From UBA1161 sp049520395 (GTDB lineage Bacteria > Planctomycetota > Phycisphaerae > Tepidisphaerales > Tepidisphaeraceae), in assembly GCA_049520395.1 (NCBI GenBank), contig JBEKPV010000231.1, positions 1 to 6,707 on the forward strand: DNA of 6,707 nt, read 5' to 3'. The translations under genes were made by a program, and so were the position numbers. Below are positions 5,631 through 6,707 of the stretch, piece after piece (the stretch's first letter is position 1; every line of letters starts with the position of its first letter). Below the pieces are notes generated by a model. The model made no database searches. It was not told the DNA's origin and saw only the letters and a list, made by a program, of their open reading frames with translations.

Positions 5631-6322
5631 ACAGCCCCAAACCTTCACTCCCACCCAAGAAAGCCAACGGATGGCCATCCGTTGGGAAGAATTACAAACC
5701 CCTCCTAATCGCGCTACTTCTAGCCCCCGTCGGCTGCGCATCCGAACCCGAGGGCATCGACATTTCCAACGCCTCCCCCGCGCACGCCTCCGCCACCAAC
5801 ATCCCCGTTGAGCAAGCCACCCCCGCCTATTGGCTGACCAGGCCCGCCAAAGCCTCCGCCGTCGCCTTCGATTTCCCCAAACTCTGCGACGCCTGCCTGG
5901 ACGTCGCCCGCGACTATCAATTCACCATCGACCGCACCGACTATCGCCAGGGCGTCATCACCACCACTCCAAAGATTTCCCCCCAGCTCTTCGAATTCTG
6001 GCGAAAAGACGCCGGCACCTATTACGACGAATTGCAAAGTTCCCTGCAAACCATCCGCCGCACGATTCGTTTCGAGTTAAGCCGAAGTGACGAAGGCCTC
6101 TTCACCGTCCGCCCCAAGGTCCTGGTGGAAAAATTATCCATCGAGCAGCGAAGGATTACGTCCGAAACCCAATACCAATTCGTCTTCTCCCCGTTAGGCA
6201 ACAGCGGCACCTTCACAACCGATCAAGGCGTAACCCTCCCCCTAAGATATTGGTACGCCATCGGCCGCGACGAGCCCATGGAAAAACAACTAGCCGAAGC
6301 CATCGCCCGAAAGCTACGCTAA
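5627..6322 (+). CDS. Probable lipoprotein of unknown function
   Basis: The 231-residue product begins at an ATG inside the pyk stop (ATGA overlap), suggesting translational coupling. The long basic N-terminus (MNSPKPSLPPKKANGWPSVG, then KNYK) is followed by hydrophobic PLLIALLLAPVG and Cys37, a likely lipid-attached cysteine. The lipobox is imperfect, with Pro at -3. The mature part has FDFPKLCDACLDVARDYQFT, then IDRTDYRQGVITTTPKISPQ, FEFWRKDAGTYYDELQSSLQ and TIRRTIRFELSRSD. It ends with a YWYAIGRDEPMEKQLAEAI helix. I recall similar uncharacterised proteins in Planctomycetota but cannot name a domain. Alternating strands and helices suggest a small periplasmic or envelope domain (inference). 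No other in-frame start exists before the signal segment. The 22-bp palindrome encodes residues about 14-20. Its link to pyk is probably only positional. Confidence 0.8.
   Translation: MNSPKPSLPPKKANGWPSVGKNYKPLLIALLLAPVGCASEPEGIDISNASPAHASATNIPVEQATPAYWLTRPAKASAVAFDFPKLCDACLDVARDYQFTIDRTDYRQGVITTTPKISPQLFEFWRKDAGTYYDELQSSLQTIRRTIRFELSRSDEGLFTVRPKVLVEKLSIEQRRITSETQYQFVFSPLGNSGTFTTDQGVTLPLRYWYAIGRDEPMEKQLAEAIARKLR
5664..5685. repeat. 22-bp perfect palindrome inside the lipoprotein signal region
   Basis: CCAACGGATGG followed directly by its exact reverse complement, centred between 5674 and 5675. As RNA it can form a stem of nine pairs with a GGCC loop, starting 37 bases into the lipoprotein gene. 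It encodes the odd NGWPSVG stretch before the hydrophobic core. It may be an inserted short palindromic element or a hairpin affecting translation of the lipoprotein. Confidence 0.8.
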
Positions 6323-6331
6323 TGAATTATC

Positions 6332-6359
6332 CCCTCTCCCCGGTACCCCGGGGAGAGGG
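6332..6359. terminator. Strong hairpin between convergent genes; REP-like
   Basis: A perfect 12-bp inverted repeat, CCCTCTCCCCGG (6332-6343) and its complement (6348-6359), with a TACC loop. It starts ten bases after the lipoprotein stop and lies 51 bases past the mqnA stop on the other strand, so it could end both transcripts. Neither side has a real T tract. The form CCCTCTCCC..GGGAGAGGG followed by TAGGGGTGAGGGG resembles a repetitive intergenic element I recall from many bacterial genomes, so it may be a dispersed repeat rather than a dedicated terminator. Confidence 0.6.
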
Positions 6360-6409
6360 TAGGGGTGAGGGGCGGTCATTAAAATCGCGCCAATCCCAAA
6401 AATCCAAAT

Positions 6410-6707
6410 TCAATAAATCTCCAACTCCCGCACCCCCTCAATCACCCCCAGTTCAAACGCCATCCGATGAAACAATTCAATCGCCGCCAGTTGCGTCTTC
6501 CCAACATCATACTTCAAATGATCCCCCAGATATTTCCGCGCCAGCCCCGCCGGCCACCCCCGGCTCTGCGCATGCTCCGCCACGATCGCCTCCAAATTCG
6601 CCAGCCCCCCCTCCTTCGCCCGCTCTAATCGCTCCGGCAAATCCCCAAGCTCCACTCCCCCCCGCGCCGTCCAAACCGCAAAAACAAACGGCATCCCCGT
6701 CAACTCC
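6410..6707 (-). CDS. mqnA: Chorismate dehydratase MqnA, C-terminal part (futalosine menaquinone pathway)
   Basis: MqnA removes water from chorismate to give 3-[(1-carboxyvinyl)oxy]benzoate, the first step of the futalosine route to menaquinone. Only the last 98 codons are in the window; the gene enters from the right edge and stops at TGA 6412-6410. The first visible residues, ELTGMPFVFAVWTAR, match the family's TGLPFVFAVW motif. The C-terminal layout, RAKEGGLANLEAIVAEHAQS, then LARKYLGDHLKYDVGKTQLA, then a helix ending FELGVIEGVRELEIY, matches the family end, where L-x-x-Y-L-x-x-x-I-x-Y-x-x-G is usual. The TTG at 6703 lies inside the conserved motif and is not a start. MqnD belongs to the same superfamily but lacks this motif as I remember it. 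The gene converges on the lipoprotein gene. Confidence 0.87.
   Translation of the reverse strand, partial: ELTGMPFVFAVWTARGGVELGDLPERLERAKEGGLANLEAIVAEHAQSRGWPAGLARKYLGDHLKYDVGKTQLAAIELFHRMAFELGVIEGVRELEIY

Overview
The window is a GC-rich bacterial chromosome segment. C is strongly favoured at third codon positions and most genes lack a clear Shine-Dalgarno sequence. The style of the L28 protein, a GatC whose C-terminal half reads AKVDVTGVEPMAHALP, a futalosine-pathway menaquinone gene and a planctomycete-like lipoprotein all suggest a Planctomycetota member, perhaps Phycisphaerae. That assignment is inference from remembered family style, not from a search.

Layout. Left edge, minus strand: the first 170 codons of a probably secreted alpha/beta hydrolase, running off the window. 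It diverges from a plus-strand regulator that joins a GntR winged-helix domain to a LacI/GalR-type ligand-binding domain. The 248 bases between them carry a tandem pair of similar 22-nt elements, one with a perfect ATTAGTCTAAT palindrome, which are candidate operators. The regulator is followed by a strong hairpin with a T-rich tail, then rpmB (L28), which has a good ribosome binding site.

Next comes the tRNA amidotransferase pair gatC-gatA. gatC is broken: its conserved N-terminal and C-terminal parts lie in different frames and about 20 residues between them are missing. The junction looks like a deletion between two short GAAGAT repeats. gatA is intact, with its complete Lys-Ser-Ser triad. 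An intergenic spacer whose minus strand is rich in G-runs leads to pyruvate kinase (pyk). pyk overlaps by four bases (ATGA) a lipoprotein gene of unknown function that has a 22-bp perfect palindrome in its signal-peptide region. At the right edge, after a strong 12-bp hairpin, the C-terminal third of mqnA (chorismate dehydratase of the futalosine menaquinone pathway) converges on the minus strand.

Most of the window is core housekeeping: translation (rpmB, gatCA), glycolysis (pyk) and respiratory quinone synthesis (mqnA). I see no phage, transposase, CRISPR or defence genes. The points most worth a second look are the disrupted gatC, the palindrome inside the lipoprotein signal region, the hairpin between the regulator and rpmB, the tandem elements before the regulator, and the G-run cluster before pyk.
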